34,180 nucleotides of DNA from Gammaproteobacteria bacterium (lineage in GTDB: Bacteria; Pseudomonadota; Gammaproteobacteria; Arenicellales; UBA868). Below, in pieces: positions 10,262 to 18,687 of the stretch (position 1 is its first letter; every line of letters begins with the position of its first letter). Both the position numbers and the translations under genes were made by a program. The notes below the pieces were generated by a model, which was not told where the DNA came from, did no database searches, and saw only the letters and a program-made list of their open reading frames with translations. The DNA lies in contig WTHR01000160.1 in the NCBI GenBank assembly GCA_011523045.1, forward strand, positions 1 to 34,180, given 5' to 3'.

Positions 10262-11190
10262 TGACGCGCAACTTTCCGGTTCTCTGGAGTCGTCCAATTG
10301 TCTTGCTCACGCTCTCGACAATATTCTGGGGCGGCAATGCGGTGGCCGGCAGATTCGCCGTAGGCCACATTTCGCCATTTCTCCTGACGCATCTTAGGTG
10401 GTTTATCCTGGCGGTCTTTCTTTTGGTGCTATTTCGAAAACGCTTGCAGGAAGCGAAAGAGTTATTTTGCGCAGGCTGGATAGGCTTTGTACTAGGAGGA
10501 ATGGCTTTAGGCGGTTTCAATATGTTCTTCTATATTGCAGCCCACCATACAAGCGCGATTAATCTCGGGATCCTCCAAGGCTCAATCCCGATTATCGTGA
10601 TTGCCGGATCGTTTTTCTTTTTCAAAGAGCAAATTCGATCTTTGCAAGGACTAGGCATTCTGATTGGGCTTACTGGTGTCTTGGTGCTTGCGTCCGGGGG
10701 ACAGTTACATCGGTTGGTTGGCGTTGAGTTCAACATTGGTGATCTATATATGCTGATCGGGTGTGGGTTGTTTGCTGGCTACACCTTAGGACTGCGAAAG
10801 TCTCCCGATGGTGATCAGATCATTGGATTATTGCTTTTTTCCATCACGGCCCAAATTGTGACGGTAATCGGATTGGCTTATGAATTCAATGCAGGCGCCT
10901 TGTTCTGGCCCTCTACTGAGGGATGGTTGATCGTATTCTTCGTTACAGTTTTCCCGTCCTTTCTGGCCCATCTTTTTTATATGCGGAGTGTTCAACTCAT
11001 CGGCGTTGAGATCTGCGGGTTGTTTCTTAACCTTGTTCCAATCTCAGCCTCCTTTTTGGCTGTAACACTGTTGTCGGAAAAATTTGGCGTATTCCATGCC
11101 GTGTCATTGATACTGGTCATTTTGGGTCTTTGGCTTGCCCAGAAACCAGCTATGGGTGCTTCCGGTCGCGATCATCCATCTTCTTCTTGA
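10261..11190 (+). CDS. EamA/DMT family permease (first of tandem pair)
   Basis: This is a drug/metabolite transporter superfamily protein of 309 residues with about ten hydrophobic helices and two EamA halves. The start TLSTIFWGGNAVAGRFAVG is the usual first helix of the family, and LTGVLVLASGG and LGLWLAQKP end the two halves. It sits in the inner membrane, usually as a metabolite exporter; the substrate cannot be read from sequence. The ATG overlaps the uup stop (TAATG), so it may be co-transcribed with uup although its base composition is lower in GC. The next permease starts 8 bases after its stop. Confidence 0.88.
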   Translation: MTRNFPVLWSRPIVLLTLSTIFWGGNAVAGRFAVGHISPFLLTHLRWFILAVFLLVLFRKRLQEAKELFCAGWIGFVLGGMALGGFNMFFYIAAHHTSAINLGILQGSIPIIVIAGSFFFFKEQIRSLQGLGILIGLTGVLVLASGGQLHRLVGVEFNIGDLYMLIGCGLFAGYTLGLRKSPDGDQIIGLLLFSITAQIVTVIGLAYEFNAGALFWPSTEGWLIVFFVTVFPSFLAHLFYMRSVQLIGVEICGLFLNLVPISASFLAVTLLSEKFGVFHAVSLILVILGLWLAQKPAMGASGRDHPSSS

Positions 11191-11198
11191 ACTGCATC

Positions 11199-12077
11199 AT
11201 GAGTCAGTACATGCGAGGAGTGCTTATGGTCCTGGCGTCTGCACTGTTTCTCAGCACCTCAGGAGTTGGGCTTCGTGTGATCGAGTCTGCAGATGCATGG
11301 CAGATCTTGTTTTATCGCTCTATCAGTATGGCGACGCTGGTATTTATATTGCTGGTGCTTCTTAATCGAGGTGCCTGGGTCTTGCGCTTCAAGACGATCG
11401 CCAAGGACGATGTCGTGCTAGCGGTTGTCCTCGGCAGCGGATTTATTGCTTACGTATTCGCATTGCTGATGACTACTGTAGCCAATGCACTTTTTATCTT
11501 TAGTGCTGCTCCATTTCTAGCGGCTATGCTGGGGTGGTTTTTGCTGGGAGAGCGGGTGCCGCTTCGAACGTGTGTAGCGATTAGCGGTGCAATGCTAGGA
11601 CTGATCATTATGGTGGGAGCAGGGATGGCTCAAGGGAGATATCTCGGGAACCTTGTTGCATTGTGGTTGCCGGTGTCTTATGCGATCTCAGTGGTACTTG
11701 TAAGGCGCTCGAGGCAGCCTGATATGCTGGTTGCGCTTTTCCTTGCGGCCTGTTTTGCCGCGTTCTTATCAATCCCTTTTGTTGGGCAATTTTCAGTAAC
11801 CTGGTGGGACTTTGGCGTTTCAGTTTATCTTGGAGTGTTTCAGGTGGGTTTAGGATTCACTTTGCTGATCCTTGGAGCGCGCCACGTGCCTGCGGCTCAA
11901 GTAGGATTGCTGGCACTGCTCGAACCGGTACTCGGCCCAATTTGGGCCTGGCTTACGGTGACCGAGATTCCAACGGCTGCTACGCTTTGGGGAGGTCTTG
12001 TCATCCTTAGCGCTGTTGCTGTCGATGCAGGAATATCAGCGTACAAGGGCGCGCCTGCTAGACGTGCGGCGGAATAA
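11199..12077 (+). CDS. EamA/DMT family permease (second of tandem pair)
   Basis: This second DMT permease has about 292 residues and ten predicted helices. The motif AWQILFYRS in the first loop and the repeated EamA ends (LGLIIMVGAGMAQG, LVILSAVAVDAGISA) are typical. The frame is open further upstream into the previous gene, so the start is a choice. I take ATG 11199. ATG 11211 and ATG 11226 are also possible, and 11226 has a GGAG site 5 nt before it. The two tandem permeases differ clearly, so they are not a recent duplication. Confidence 0.85.
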   Translation: MSQYMRGVLMVLASALFLSTSGVGLRVIESADAWQILFYRSISMATLVFILLVLLNRGAWVLRFKTIAKDDVVLAVVLGSGFIAYVFALLMTTVANALFIFSAAPFLAAMLGWFLLGERVPLRTCVAISGAMLGLIIMVGAGMAQGRYLGNLVALWLPVSYAISVVLVRRSRQPDMLVALFLAACFAAFLSIPFVGQFSVTWWDFGVSVYLGVFQVGLGFTLLILGARHVPAAQVGLLALLEPVLGPIWAWLTVTEIPTAATLWGGLVILSAVAVDAGISAYKGAPARRAAE

Positions 12078-12141
12078 CCGTTAAGCGGCTGCCGATCAAT
12101 AAAGGCGGTGGACCAACTTAGTTGTCTGGTTAAGGTTCAAG

Positions 12142-12630
12142 CTAGACGGGTCGAGCTGGATTCGCCATGACAACATCGAATGACTCTAGGACGACTTTCA
12201 GTTGGCTCGACCACTCTTGACCCCAGTCGGTCAATTGAAGTTTAAAGTAATCTTCATGGGTGTTTTTCCAGAACTCTAGAGATCCATCTCCCTCGCCTTC
12301 CCGCGCAGCGAATTCTGCTGATACATCTTCAAATTTACATTCTTCGACATTTACTAATTCAACGACAACTGCGGGCGAGAGATCTTCCCAAAGAATCATC
12401 CAGTAGTCGCCTTTTTTTCTACGGATTACATTATTGAGTTCAAAATCAATAGCGAGGTGAGCGGTAGCGCGTTTGATACCCTTGATCGCCAATTCTGTAA
12501 TGTGATCACTGTAGTCTTGATATTTAGGATCGCCAAAGGTCAGGCAGTGATAATCTGAAGCAGTAATGGAATGCTCTTCGCAAACGAGTTTCCAAAACGC
12601 ATCTGACTCAGGGGTTTTTTCTCCAATCAT
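12142..12630 (-). CDS. ASCH-domain protein
   Basis: The 162-residue cytoplasmic protein has the ASCH (PUA-like, beta-barrel) layout. It shows a FGD segment near residue 36, a central GIKRATAHLA region, a WMILWEDLSPAVVVE strand pair, and the family segment EFAAREGEGDGSLEFWK. ASCH proteins bind RNA or nucleotides, and a few act as amidohydrolases on N4-acylcytidines; the role here is unknown. ATG at 12630 is preceded by a strong GGAGGA site 7 bases upstream. An in-frame TTG at 12645 is less likely. The gene diverges from amidase 1 and converges on the DMT pair. Confidence 0.8.
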   Translation of the reverse strand: MIGEKTPESDAFWKLVCEEHSITASDYHCLTFGDPKYQDYSDHITELAIKGIKRATAHLAIDFELNNVIRRKKGDYWMILWEDLSPAVVVELVNVEECKFEDVSAEFAAREGEGDGSLEFWKNTHEDYFKLQLTDWGQEWSSQLKVVLESFDVVMANPARPV

Positions 12631-12806
12631 GGGGCGCTCCTCCAAACGTTAAATGACTTTAGAATGATTTTTAATTTGACAAAAGTTATATCTCAAGCGA
12701 GCAGTATAGTCTTGCCCAAGCCGGATTAACATCGAAGTCAGACTATCGCTTTGAAGTTTCCTCAGAAGAAAATAGCTTTGGTGCTTGCGCTCAAGAAAAG
12801 GAAAAA
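12631..12806. promoter_or_regulatory. Divergent spacer between ASCH gene and amidase 1
   Basis: This AT-rich 176-base spacer must hold promoters for both neighbours. TTGACA (12676-12681) and TATAGT (12705-12710) are both good hexamers, but they are 23 nt apart, too far for one sigma-70 promoter. No operator-like repeat was evident. Confidence 0.25.
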
Positions 12807-14096
12807 ATGATGGAAATCTATGAAATGAGTCTGAGAGAGTTGGATAGCGGTCTACGGGCTGGAGCATTCTCTCTTAAAGAAATGTTCGAGAGTCTTGTAA
12901 ATCGGATTGAAGCACGGGAAAAAATAACACAGGCCTTCATAGAGCTAGATATAGATCGGGTTCGGCACCAGATCGATCAGATAAATTCTCGAGACCGTGC
13001 TACGAGAATCTCTGGTATCCCTTTTGGGGTTAAGGATATTTTCAATACCAAAGACTGGGTTACATCCTACGGGAGCAGCATATTTGAGGGATATCAACCG
13101 TGGTGTGATGCCGCAGTCGTATCTCAGTTGAGGTCGGCCGGTGGGGTGGTGATGGGAAAAACAGTGACAACAGAGTTTGCGTACTTTTTTCCGGGCAAAA
13201 CCAGAAATCCACATCATCCCGATCACACCCCCGGGGGCTCCTCACAGGGCTCGGCCGCCGCAGTTGGGGATTTTATGGTGCCATTCGCGATAGGCTCGCA
13301 AACAGCGGCATCGGTGATTCGACCCGCTGCGTTTTGCGGTGTCGTTGGCTACAAGGCATCGGTTGGACAGTTTCCGCTTAACGGGGCCTTAACCTTGTCT
13401 TACTCCATGGATTCGCTCGGCTTCTTTGTGCGAAGTGTCGAGGATCTCCAGTTACTACGAAATGTACTACTAGGCGTGTCGCGAGAAGCAGCCGGTTTAA
13501 AGCCAAGGAAAATAGGATTGGTGAGAACACCGTTTTGGAGTGAGCTCGACAGCGAGAGTCAGTTAACCATTGAAGCCGTCGGACGTGACCTGGCTATATC
13601 TGGGATTGAGTTAACAGAGGTGGATGTTGACGGACAAGCTGGGGTAAACCTTGTCGATGCCCACCAAACACTTATGGCATTCGAGGTTGCGAGGTCTCGT
13701 GCGGCAGAATATGAGCACCATCGGGAAAAGCTCAGCGATCAGTTTACCCAGCTCGTGGAATCCGGCCGCCAAATTAGTTATCAAGCGTATGAAGAGGCAT
13801 TGAAGCAGCGAGATTCCGCTAATAAAAGGCTTCACACCGAGTTTGCCGATTGTGATCTGTTCCTTACTGCAAGTGCGCCAGGAGAAGCGCCAAAGGGGCT
13901 GGGCAGCACCGGAGACCCAAAGTTTTCTCGTGCGTGGAATCTGATCGGCGGCCCGTCAGTTACCTTGCCGGCCGGAAAAGGGCGGGCTGCGCTCCCTCTA
14001 GGGGTGCAGTTAGTCGGTCGTCTCAATAAAGATGATGACCTTATTGCGCATGCTGGCTGGATTCGACGGGAACTGCAACTGGGATCATCAAACTGA
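12807..14096 (+). CDS. Amidase signature family hydrolase (amidase 1)
   Basis: This amidase-signature hydrolase of 429 residues should cleave a carboxamide C-N bond in the cytoplasm. The Ser-cisSer-Lys triad is intact: Lys76 in FGVKDIF, cis-Ser145 in PGGSSQGSA and nucleophile Ser169 in SQTAASVIRPAAFCG. The 24-residue spacing of the two serines matches well-studied members. Specificity cannot be deduced; it does not look like GatA, and the C-terminal half is short. An AAAGGA ribosome site precedes ATG 12807; the adjacent ATG 12810 is equally possible. It converges on the ABC ATPase gene. With the ABC importer and Rieske oxygenase beside it, a role in degrading an imported amide is a reasonable inference. 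Confidence 0.88.
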   Translation: MMEIYEMSLRELDSGLRAGAFSLKEMFESLVNRIEAREKITQAFIELDIDRVRHQIDQINSRDRATRISGIPFGVKDIFNTKDWVTSYGSSIFEGYQPWCDAAVVSQLRSAGGVVMGKTVTTEFAYFFPGKTRNPHHPDHTPGGSSQGSAAAVGDFMVPFAIGSQTAASVIRPAAFCGVVGYKASVGQFPLNGALTLSYSMDSLGFFVRSVEDLQLLRNVLLGVSREAAGLKPRKIGLVRTPFWSELDSESQLTIEAVGRDLAISGIELTEVDVDGQAGVNLVDAHQTLMAFEVARSRAAEYEHHREKLSDQFTQLVESGRQISYQAYEEALKQRDSANKRLHTEFADCDLFLTASAPGEAPKGLGSTGDPKFSRAWNLIGGPSVTLPAGKGRAALPLGVQLVGRLNKDDDLIAHAGWIRRELQLGSSN

Positions 14097-14141
14097 CGTC
14101 GAATCTTCAGGATCCAATTCAGGATCGAGACCCTGATCCCG

Positions 14142-15209
14142 TCAGTCCGAAAGAAGTTTAGAGAGTTCAACAGGCCAGGTTAAAGTGACTTTATCGCCGA
14201 CGTTTGACTTAACACTCTGAGATTTGGCTTCCAAGATGACGGGTTTTTGTAAGCCTACGTCGACGAAAAGACGAGTGAGATTGCCAGCGAATGTGCGTCC
14301 TGAGATTACACCCGCTAGATGATTCATATCGCTAGATGATTCGATGGAATTTTTCAGGCCGATATCCTCTGGCCGGACGCCGATAGATAGCGACTCGCCA
14401 CGGCCAGCAAGATTGACGGGCACACGTACCGTCTGATCGAGCCCGTCCAGCTTGATATTTCCTGTCTCAGGCTCGTAACTATTGGCGTCAAAGAGGTTAA
14501 TCTGTCCAACAAAGTCTGCGACGAATCGGGTTCTTGGTTCGTTATAGATGTCTTCTGCGCCACCCATTTGCTCTATTCGCCCCGAGTTCATCACAACGAT
14601 GCGATCAGACATATTCATAGCCTCAGTCTGGTCATGCGTGACGTAGACGGTAGTAATCGCTAGCTCTTGTTGAATACGCCGTAGTTCGATTTGCATCGTT
14701 TCACGTAATTTCAGATCGAGTGCGCCTAGAGGTTCATCCATGAGGAGAACCTTAGGGGGATATGCGACAGCACGAGCAACCGCGATTCGTTGCTGCTGAC
14801 CTCCACTCACCTCAGCAGGATAGCGATCATGAACCTCAGGTAGTCGAATGAGGTCCAGTAACTCTTCAACACGATCATTAATATCCTGTTTTGGATAGCG
14901 TCGCTCCTTGAGTCCGAATCCAATGTTTTCAGCAATTGTCATGTGAGGAAACAAAGCGTAATCCTGAAACACCATGCCGATTTCTCGGTGCTGGGGTGCG
15001 ACCTGCGTCACGTCTTCATCCCCAAGAAGAATCTTTCCTTCCGTAGGCTCGATAAAGCCCGCAATAAGCCGCAGAGTGGTTGTCTTGCCGCAGCCGGAAG
15101 GCCCAAGCAACGTGAGAAATTCACCTTCCTGAATTTCAAGATCTAATTCATGCAGGGCGACAAAATCACCAAAGGATTTTCTAACACCTTTTAGGAGAAC
15201 GCGTGACAT
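14142..15209 (-). CDS. ABC transporter ATP-binding protein, polyamine (PotA) type
   Basis: This is the nucleotide-binding subunit (355 residues) of a spermidine/putrescine-type importer. Walker A GPSGCGKT is at 36-43. VFQDYALFPHMTIAENIGFG is the Q-loop region, followed by signature VSGGQQQRIAVARA, Walker B LLMDEPLGALD and switch YVTHDQTEA. A TOBE_2-like barrel fills residues 280-350 (IGVRPEDIGL). It is the last gene of the minus-strand operon, 93 bases after the solute-binding protein gene. That gap contains a large stem-loop and a 13-bp direct repeat. Potassium- or sugar-type ATPases share these motifs; the neighbouring permeases favour the polyamine/opine/phosphonate-type class. Confidence 0.92.
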   Translation of the reverse strand: MSRVLLKGVRKSFGDFVALHELDLEIQEGEFLTLLGPSGCGKTTTLRLIAGFIEPTEGKILLGDEDVTQVAPQHREIGMVFQDYALFPHMTIAENIGFGLKERRYPKQDINDRVEELLDLIRLPEVHDRYPAEVSGGQQQRIAVARAVAYPPKVLLMDEPLGALDLKLRETMQIELRRIQQELAITTVYVTHDQTEAMNMSDRIVVMNSGRIEQMGGAEDIYNEPRTRFVADFVGQINLFDANSYEPETGNIKLDGLDQTVRVPVNLAGRGESLSIGVRPEDIGLKNSIESSSDMNHLAGVISGRTFAGNLTRLFVDVGLQKPVILEAKSQSVKSNVGDKVTLTWPVELSKLLSD

Positions 15210-15214
15210 AGGAA

Positions 15215-15308
15215 ATACTCGCTACTGGAGTGGCTCAAAAGCGGGCCGCCCGAGAACGGCCCACTTTTGAGCAATGGAAGCTAAGACAGCGTCAGATACT
15301 CGCTACTG
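15215..15308. repeat. 13-bp direct repeat flanking a stem-loop
   Basis: The sequence atactcgctactg occurs at 15215-15227 and again, identically, at 15296-15308, with an 81-base period. The right copy covers the stop codon of the solute-binding protein gene; the left copy lies just upstream of the ATPase start on the minus strand. The 68 bases between them hold the 15233-15272 stem-loop. Confidence 0.8.
15233..15272 (-). promoter_or_regulatory. Intercistronic stem-loop in the ABC operon
   Basis: The arms gctcaaaag-c-gggccg (15233-15248) and cggccc-a-cttttgagc (15257-15272) form a 16-position stem with one C/A mismatch and an 8-nt loop. No T-run follows on the minus strand. It therefore looks more like a stem that protects the upstream solute-binding protein mRNA, or a partial attenuator, than an intrinsic terminator. 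Such placement would favour more binding protein than ATPase. Confidence 0.75.
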
Positions 15309-16376
15309 AGAAACAGACCGGTTCCACTGGTCAATCCAGTCCGAGGTGTCAGCTTTTTGATAATCGATTTTCAACTGATTACCGATCTTGGCCGGGTCAA
15401 GTTCCAGCATCTCTGCAAAAATTGGATCACTAGCCAGCTGCGAAATTGACTTTCGGTTCGTGGGTACGACGCCACTTTTTACAGCATAAAGCATCTGAAA
15501 TTCAGGCTCTTGATACTCATTGATGAACCATGAAGCCGCCTCAGGGACTTTACTGTGCTTAGGAATCACGAGCCAACCATACTTGCCTACGCCGACATGG
15601 CTAGTTCCTGTGATGACAGGTTGGACGGTATCAACCGGTGAGCCAGCTTTGCGGGCTCTAAGGCACCAACCAGCGTGGACCACTGCCGCATAGACATCGC
15701 CTGACTCAAACTGGGTCACCACTTCTCCACCGCGAGACCAGAACTTCAAGGAGTTGAGACTTTTAATTACCTCAAGACCAGGCCCAACATTCTGCTCGTC
15801 TCCACCCGCTGCGTATGCAATTGCGCCAAAATTTGCGAATCCACCACCTGAAGTGATGTCTGGGATCACAACCCGACCGGCGAGTTTTTCATTCGCTAGG
15901 TCCTTGTAAGTTTTTGGAGCCGGCAGCCCCAGCTCGGCATATTTTTCACGGTTGTAGCAGATAACCTCTTGCGTGCTCCAGGATGCAACTCGCCAATCAT
16001 TGTACTGCCAGTCATCAAGGTATTCCTTGTTGGTGAGCTGGCTGAGATCAATTTTCTGTATCAGCTCATTGGTTTCAAAGAATTCCTTTTCCTGCGCGTC
16101 AAGCGTCTCCATTACGTCGAAAGGCGCTTTCCCACGAGCAGCAATCAGTTTGGCGAGATTGGCCTGAGGACTCCCGGTGACAAATTCAATCTTGCCGCCG
16201 AGGGCCTCAAATTTAGGCACGATTGCCTGCACCATGTTTTCTTTCCAAGAGCCACCCCAGGTGGCGACCCTTAATGTGACGCCGTCGAATTGACCAGCAA
16301 CACCGCTAGATGCGGTGAGTATCCCGACACTCAGAGCTGCGCTCTTTAGTATCAGGCTTGTGCGTTTAAGTTTCAT
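15303..16376 (-). CDS. ABC transporter substrate-binding protein, PotD-like (secreted)
   Basis: This periplasmic solute-binding protein (357 residues) has a clear Sec signal peptide. A KLKRTS basic start and a hydrophobic core precede SSGVAGQ, with cleavage near residue 28. The mature part begins LRVATWGGSWKENMVQAIV and shows the family's hinge and C-lobe signatures (IPDITSGGGFANFGAIAYAA, EAASWFINEYQ, SGVVPTNRKS). It belongs to the spermidine/putrescine-type cluster, which also binds opines, aminophosphonates and other amines, so the ligand is open. A strong AGGAGAGGA ribosome site precedes ATG 16376. It lies between permease 2 and the ATPase gene. Confidence 0.9.
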   Translation of the reverse strand: MKLKRTSLILKSAALSVGILTASSGVAGQFDGVTLRVATWGGSWKENMVQAIVPKFEALGGKIEFVTGSPQANLAKLIAARGKAPFDVMETLDAQEKEFFETNELIQKIDLSQLTNKEYLDDWQYNDWRVASWSTQEVICYNREKYAELGLPAPKTYKDLANEKLAGRVVIPDITSGGGFANFGAIAYAAGGDEQNVGPGLEVIKSLNSLKFWSRGGEVVTQFESGDVYAAVVHAGWCLRARKAGSPVDTVQPVITGTSHVGVGKYGWLVIPKHSKVPEAASWFINEYQEPEFQMLYAVKSGVVPTNRKSISQLASDPIFAEMLELDPAKIGNQLKIDYQKADTSDWIDQWNRSVSQ

Positions 16377-16431
16377 GATTATTCCTCTCCTATTTTTACG
16401 GGAAAATTAGACCACTCTTAGTTTGCAACAT

Positions 16432-17346
16432 TCATCTACTACCAGACCTCAACAAATTATCTAGACCAACAAGTTTCTGCATGCCGAGCAAAACCAGCAA
16501 ACAGAAAAATATGACTAGAGATGACGATGCCAATATGCTGGGATCAAAGTCATTCTCCATTCCATAAAACAGTTCGACCGGATAGGTGACGAATCCGGGC
16601 GCAGTAAGAAATATTGAGATGGGCACGTCCGCGAAAGACACCATGAAAGAGTAGAGTGCTCCCGCATAAACGCCCGGCATGATCACCGGGAGCGTCACTC
16701 GACGAAAAGTTCGCCATCGATTTGCGCCAAGGCTAAACGCCGCCTCTTCGAGTCGAACGTCAAACCGCTGCAGGATAGCAGTGACCGTTCCGACGACATA
16801 CGGTGTGGCCACGAACAGATGTCCAATGTAAAGCCCAATAAACGTTCCCTGAAAATAAAGTCCCGTTGCATCGCCAAAAAGATAATAAAGCTGCAAGAAG
16901 GCGATACCAGTAACGATCGCGGGTATTTGCAGGGGCGCACGAAAAACAGAGGAAATTACACTGCGTCCCGGCAGTTTCCCTCGGACAATACCTAACGCTG
17001 CAGGAATTCCGATGATGCACGCTCCCAATGCTGCCAGAGTAGCCAGTCCAAAACTGAGCGCGAGCGCCTTGAACTGTGCGGTGGGAATTTTTGTGTACCA
17101 CTGAAGTGAAGGGTCGTCAGGGGGGAACTTGATCGCTGTGTAGTATTCGCCTCCGTGAAAAGAAGCCCCGATCACCACAATCATCGGCGACAACAGAAAT
17201 ATGTATGACAGGGCGCAGTAAATGTAATGCCCGAGTTTCCCCCATGGATAGCCACGCTTTGGTGGAGGACCCTTGCGCCGTCTTTGGGCAATACGGGATA
17301 ACGAGTCCGAACTAGCGTCTCGAGAGAGTTGCGCGCTGGAACTCAT
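16432..17346 (-). CDS. ABC transporter permease, PotC-like
   Basis: This is an inner-membrane permease of 304 residues with about six helices. The binding-protein-dependent transport (EAA) loop is visible as EEAAFSLGANRWRTFRRVT followed by LPVIMPGV. A hydrophilic, Arg/Ser-rich stretch of about 50 residues precedes the first helix. The ORF extends much further upstream, but the true start is ATG 17346, which overlaps the stop of permease 1 by one base (TAATG). The upstream extension is just the antisense-frame continuation through permease 1. Translation is coupled to permease 1. Confidence 0.9.
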   Translation of the reverse strand: MSSSAQLSRDASSDSLSRIAQRRRKGPPPKRGYPWGKLGHYIYCALSYIFLLSPMIVVIGASFHGGEYYTAIKFPPDDPSLQWYTKIPTAQFKALALSFGLATLAALGACIIGIPAALGIVRGKLPGRSVISSVFRAPLQIPAIVTGIAFLQLYYLFGDATGLYFQGTFIGLYIGHLFVATPYVVGTVTAILQRFDVRLEEAAFSLGANRWRTFRRVTLPVIMPGVYAGALYSFMVSFADVPISIFLTAPGFVTYPVELFYGMENDFDPSILASSSLVIFFCLLVLLGMQKLVGLDNLLRSGSR

Positions 17347-18200
17347 TAAGCAATTACCAGTCTCGCCGACCGCAGTCGTCGAATCAGATAGATCGATAGG
17401 AGATTGATCAGCAACACAGTCACAAGCAACACAGCGGCTAAGGTGCCGGCCATAGAGTATTTGATCTCCATCATCACTGTTCGCTGAATGAGGACGGGAA
17501 GAGTAAAGACTCTTCCGCCGCCCAATAGTGCGGCGGATGTAAATGCCCCCATGCACATGTTGAAGATCATGAGGACGCCAACCGTGACACCGGGCAGGCT
17601 CAATGGAAACAGCACACGGAGATGCATGCGCCATCGACTGGCCCCGTGAATTTGGGCCGCGTCTTCAAGGGATCTCGGAATCGTCTGAATAACGCTATAG
17701 AGAAGTAGCACTCCGAAGCCCAACGTAAAGTGCATCAAACCAACAACCACACCAGTTTGATTTCCTATAATTGTGTAGGGGGTGTCGACGATTCCCAGCC
17801 CCATCAGCGCCTGGTTAACTAAGCCATCTGCGGAAAATATGATGATCAGACCAAACACCTTGATTACGATCGTGACAAATGTGGCAACAACAATTCCTGC
17901 AAGCAGAATCATCGACCATTTAGATTGCATCCGCGCTATCAGGTACGCCACCGGAAAACCGAGCGTCAGCGTAAAAAGAGCGGCCAGTCCTGATGTCTTT
18001 ACCGTTATCCAGAGCGTGTGCAGGTAGAAGGAGTCTGTGAAGAACCGAAGGTAATTGACCATGCTTGCGGTATCACTAATCCTCCCCAAGCCGAGATCCT
18101 TAAAGAAACTGCCTTTCAGAAATACATACTGACTGGCGACGATCAGCAATCCCACAATGAGAAAACTTGGCAGCAGTACGTATTCCCAGCGTGTTTTCAT
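17346..18200 (-). CDS. ABC transporter permease, PotB-like
   Basis: This is the first permease of the importer, 284 residues with about six helices. The N-terminus WEYVLLPSFLIVGLLIVAS, a periplasmic loop with TDSFYLHTLWITVKTS, and the EAA loop EDAAQIHGASRWRMHLRVLF with LPGV identify the PotB/PotC class. The ATG at 18200 lies 31 bases after the C-terminal oxygenase fragment. The transporter therefore appears to be in one transcript with the oxygenase, reading oxygenase, permease 1, permease 2, binding protein, ATPase. Confidence 0.9.
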   Translation of the reverse strand: MKTRWEYVLLPSFLIVGLLIVASQYVFLKGSFFKDLGLGRISDTASMVNYLRFFTDSFYLHTLWITVKTSGLAALFTLTLGFPVAYLIARMQSKWSMILLAGIVVATFVTIVIKVFGLIIIFSADGLVNQALMGLGIVDTPYTIIGNQTGVVVGLMHFTLGFGVLLLYSVIQTIPRSLEDAAQIHGASRWRMHLRVLFPLSLPGVTVGVLMIFNMCMGAFTSAALLGGGRVFTLPVLIQRTVMMEIKYSMAGTLAAVLLVTVLLINLLSIYLIRRLRSARLVIA

Positions 18201-18231
18201 GATCGTCTGACTAGTGAATTAGTGTGTTAAT

Positions 18232-18684
18232 TCAAGTGTCGCCACAATGCGCCGTAAAGCGCGTGTCATTCTTGAGAGTTCTTAGTTTTGACTCGATGAA
18301 TGATGCCCGTTCATCTCCGCCCAGAGTGTCACCCTCAAATACGATTTCCATGACAGCGTCGGTGACATCCTTTAGTAGTTGCTCATCATCAGAAGGGTGA
18401 ATCGGTATCGGCAACACGGTATCTTGAGTATGGGTAAGAAATTCCTCGCCCGCCCTTTCTGACTCGGGGAGACGCTCGCCGGCTTGAATGGCTCGAATCG
18501 CTCGTCTTAACTTGCGTCGCAGATAGGCCACGCCTTTATCGGTAGAGCCCAGGTTTTCCGCGGCGTGAGCATTGATCGAGCCCTGGGATACCTGCGCCTC
18601 GTAGTCGTTGGGATGCCTTTGCCGATATTCGTACGGTTCTTGTCCTGTTTGACCTGGGAAATCCACTGAATTTTTCCCAACCAT
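18232..18684 (-). CDS. C-terminal fragment of interrupted Rieske oxygenase alpha subunit
   Basis: This 150-residue frame is the direct in-frame continuation of the oxygenase ending at 18688: the codons read GAT TGA TCT ATG. It aligns with the last third of the intact Rieske oxygenase at 32716-34056, sharing YExRQRxPxDxEA, DKGVxxxRRxLR and an ExVxxDxV-like tail. Asp343 (numbering through the stop) in PNDYEAQ is, by analogy with VanA/dicamba-type oxygenases, the likely third ligand of the mononuclear iron. ATG 18684 could be a re-initiation start. AAGG (18695-18698) lies 10 nt upstream of it. On its own it has no Rieske cluster and cannot be a complete enzyme. Confidence 0.75.
   Translation of the reverse strand: MVGKNSVDFPGQTGQEPYEYRQRHPNDYEAQVSQGSINAHAAENLGSTDKGVAYLRRKLRRAIRAIQAGERLPESERAGEEFLTHTQDTVLPIPIHPSDDEQLLKDVTDAVMEIVFEGDTLGGDERASFIESKLRTLKNDTRFTAHCGDT
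18655..18679 (-). other. Small stem-loop 8 nt downstream of the in-frame TGA
   Basis: On the minus strand, tgggaaa (18679-18673) and tttccca (18661-18655) form a perfect 7-bp stem with an 11-nt loop. It starts 8 nt after the TGA at 18690-18688. Spacing of 5-9 nt between a recoded codon and a stem is typical of stimulatory structures. The stem is short and could be chance. It lacks the apical features of the E. coli selenocysteine element. Confidence 0.4.
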
Positions 18685-18687
18685 AGA

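Noticed and set aside
12676-12710. Promoter from TTGACA and TATAGT
   Set aside because: The hexamers are good but 23 nt apart, beyond the sigma-70 range.
12649-12867. Minus-strand 72-codon frame over the amidase 1 promoter region
   Set aside because: It overlaps the 5' end of amidase 1, has no recognisable motif and no ribosome site.
14108-14141. Terminator between amidase 1 and the ABC ATPase gene
   Set aside because: Only a 5-bp ggatc/gatcc pairing and a 9-bp direct repeat (ttcaggatc) are present, with no T-run.
17347-17634. N-terminal extension of the PotC-like permease
   Set aside because: It lies entirely within permease 1 in another frame, and ATG 17346 is coupled to the permease 1 stop.
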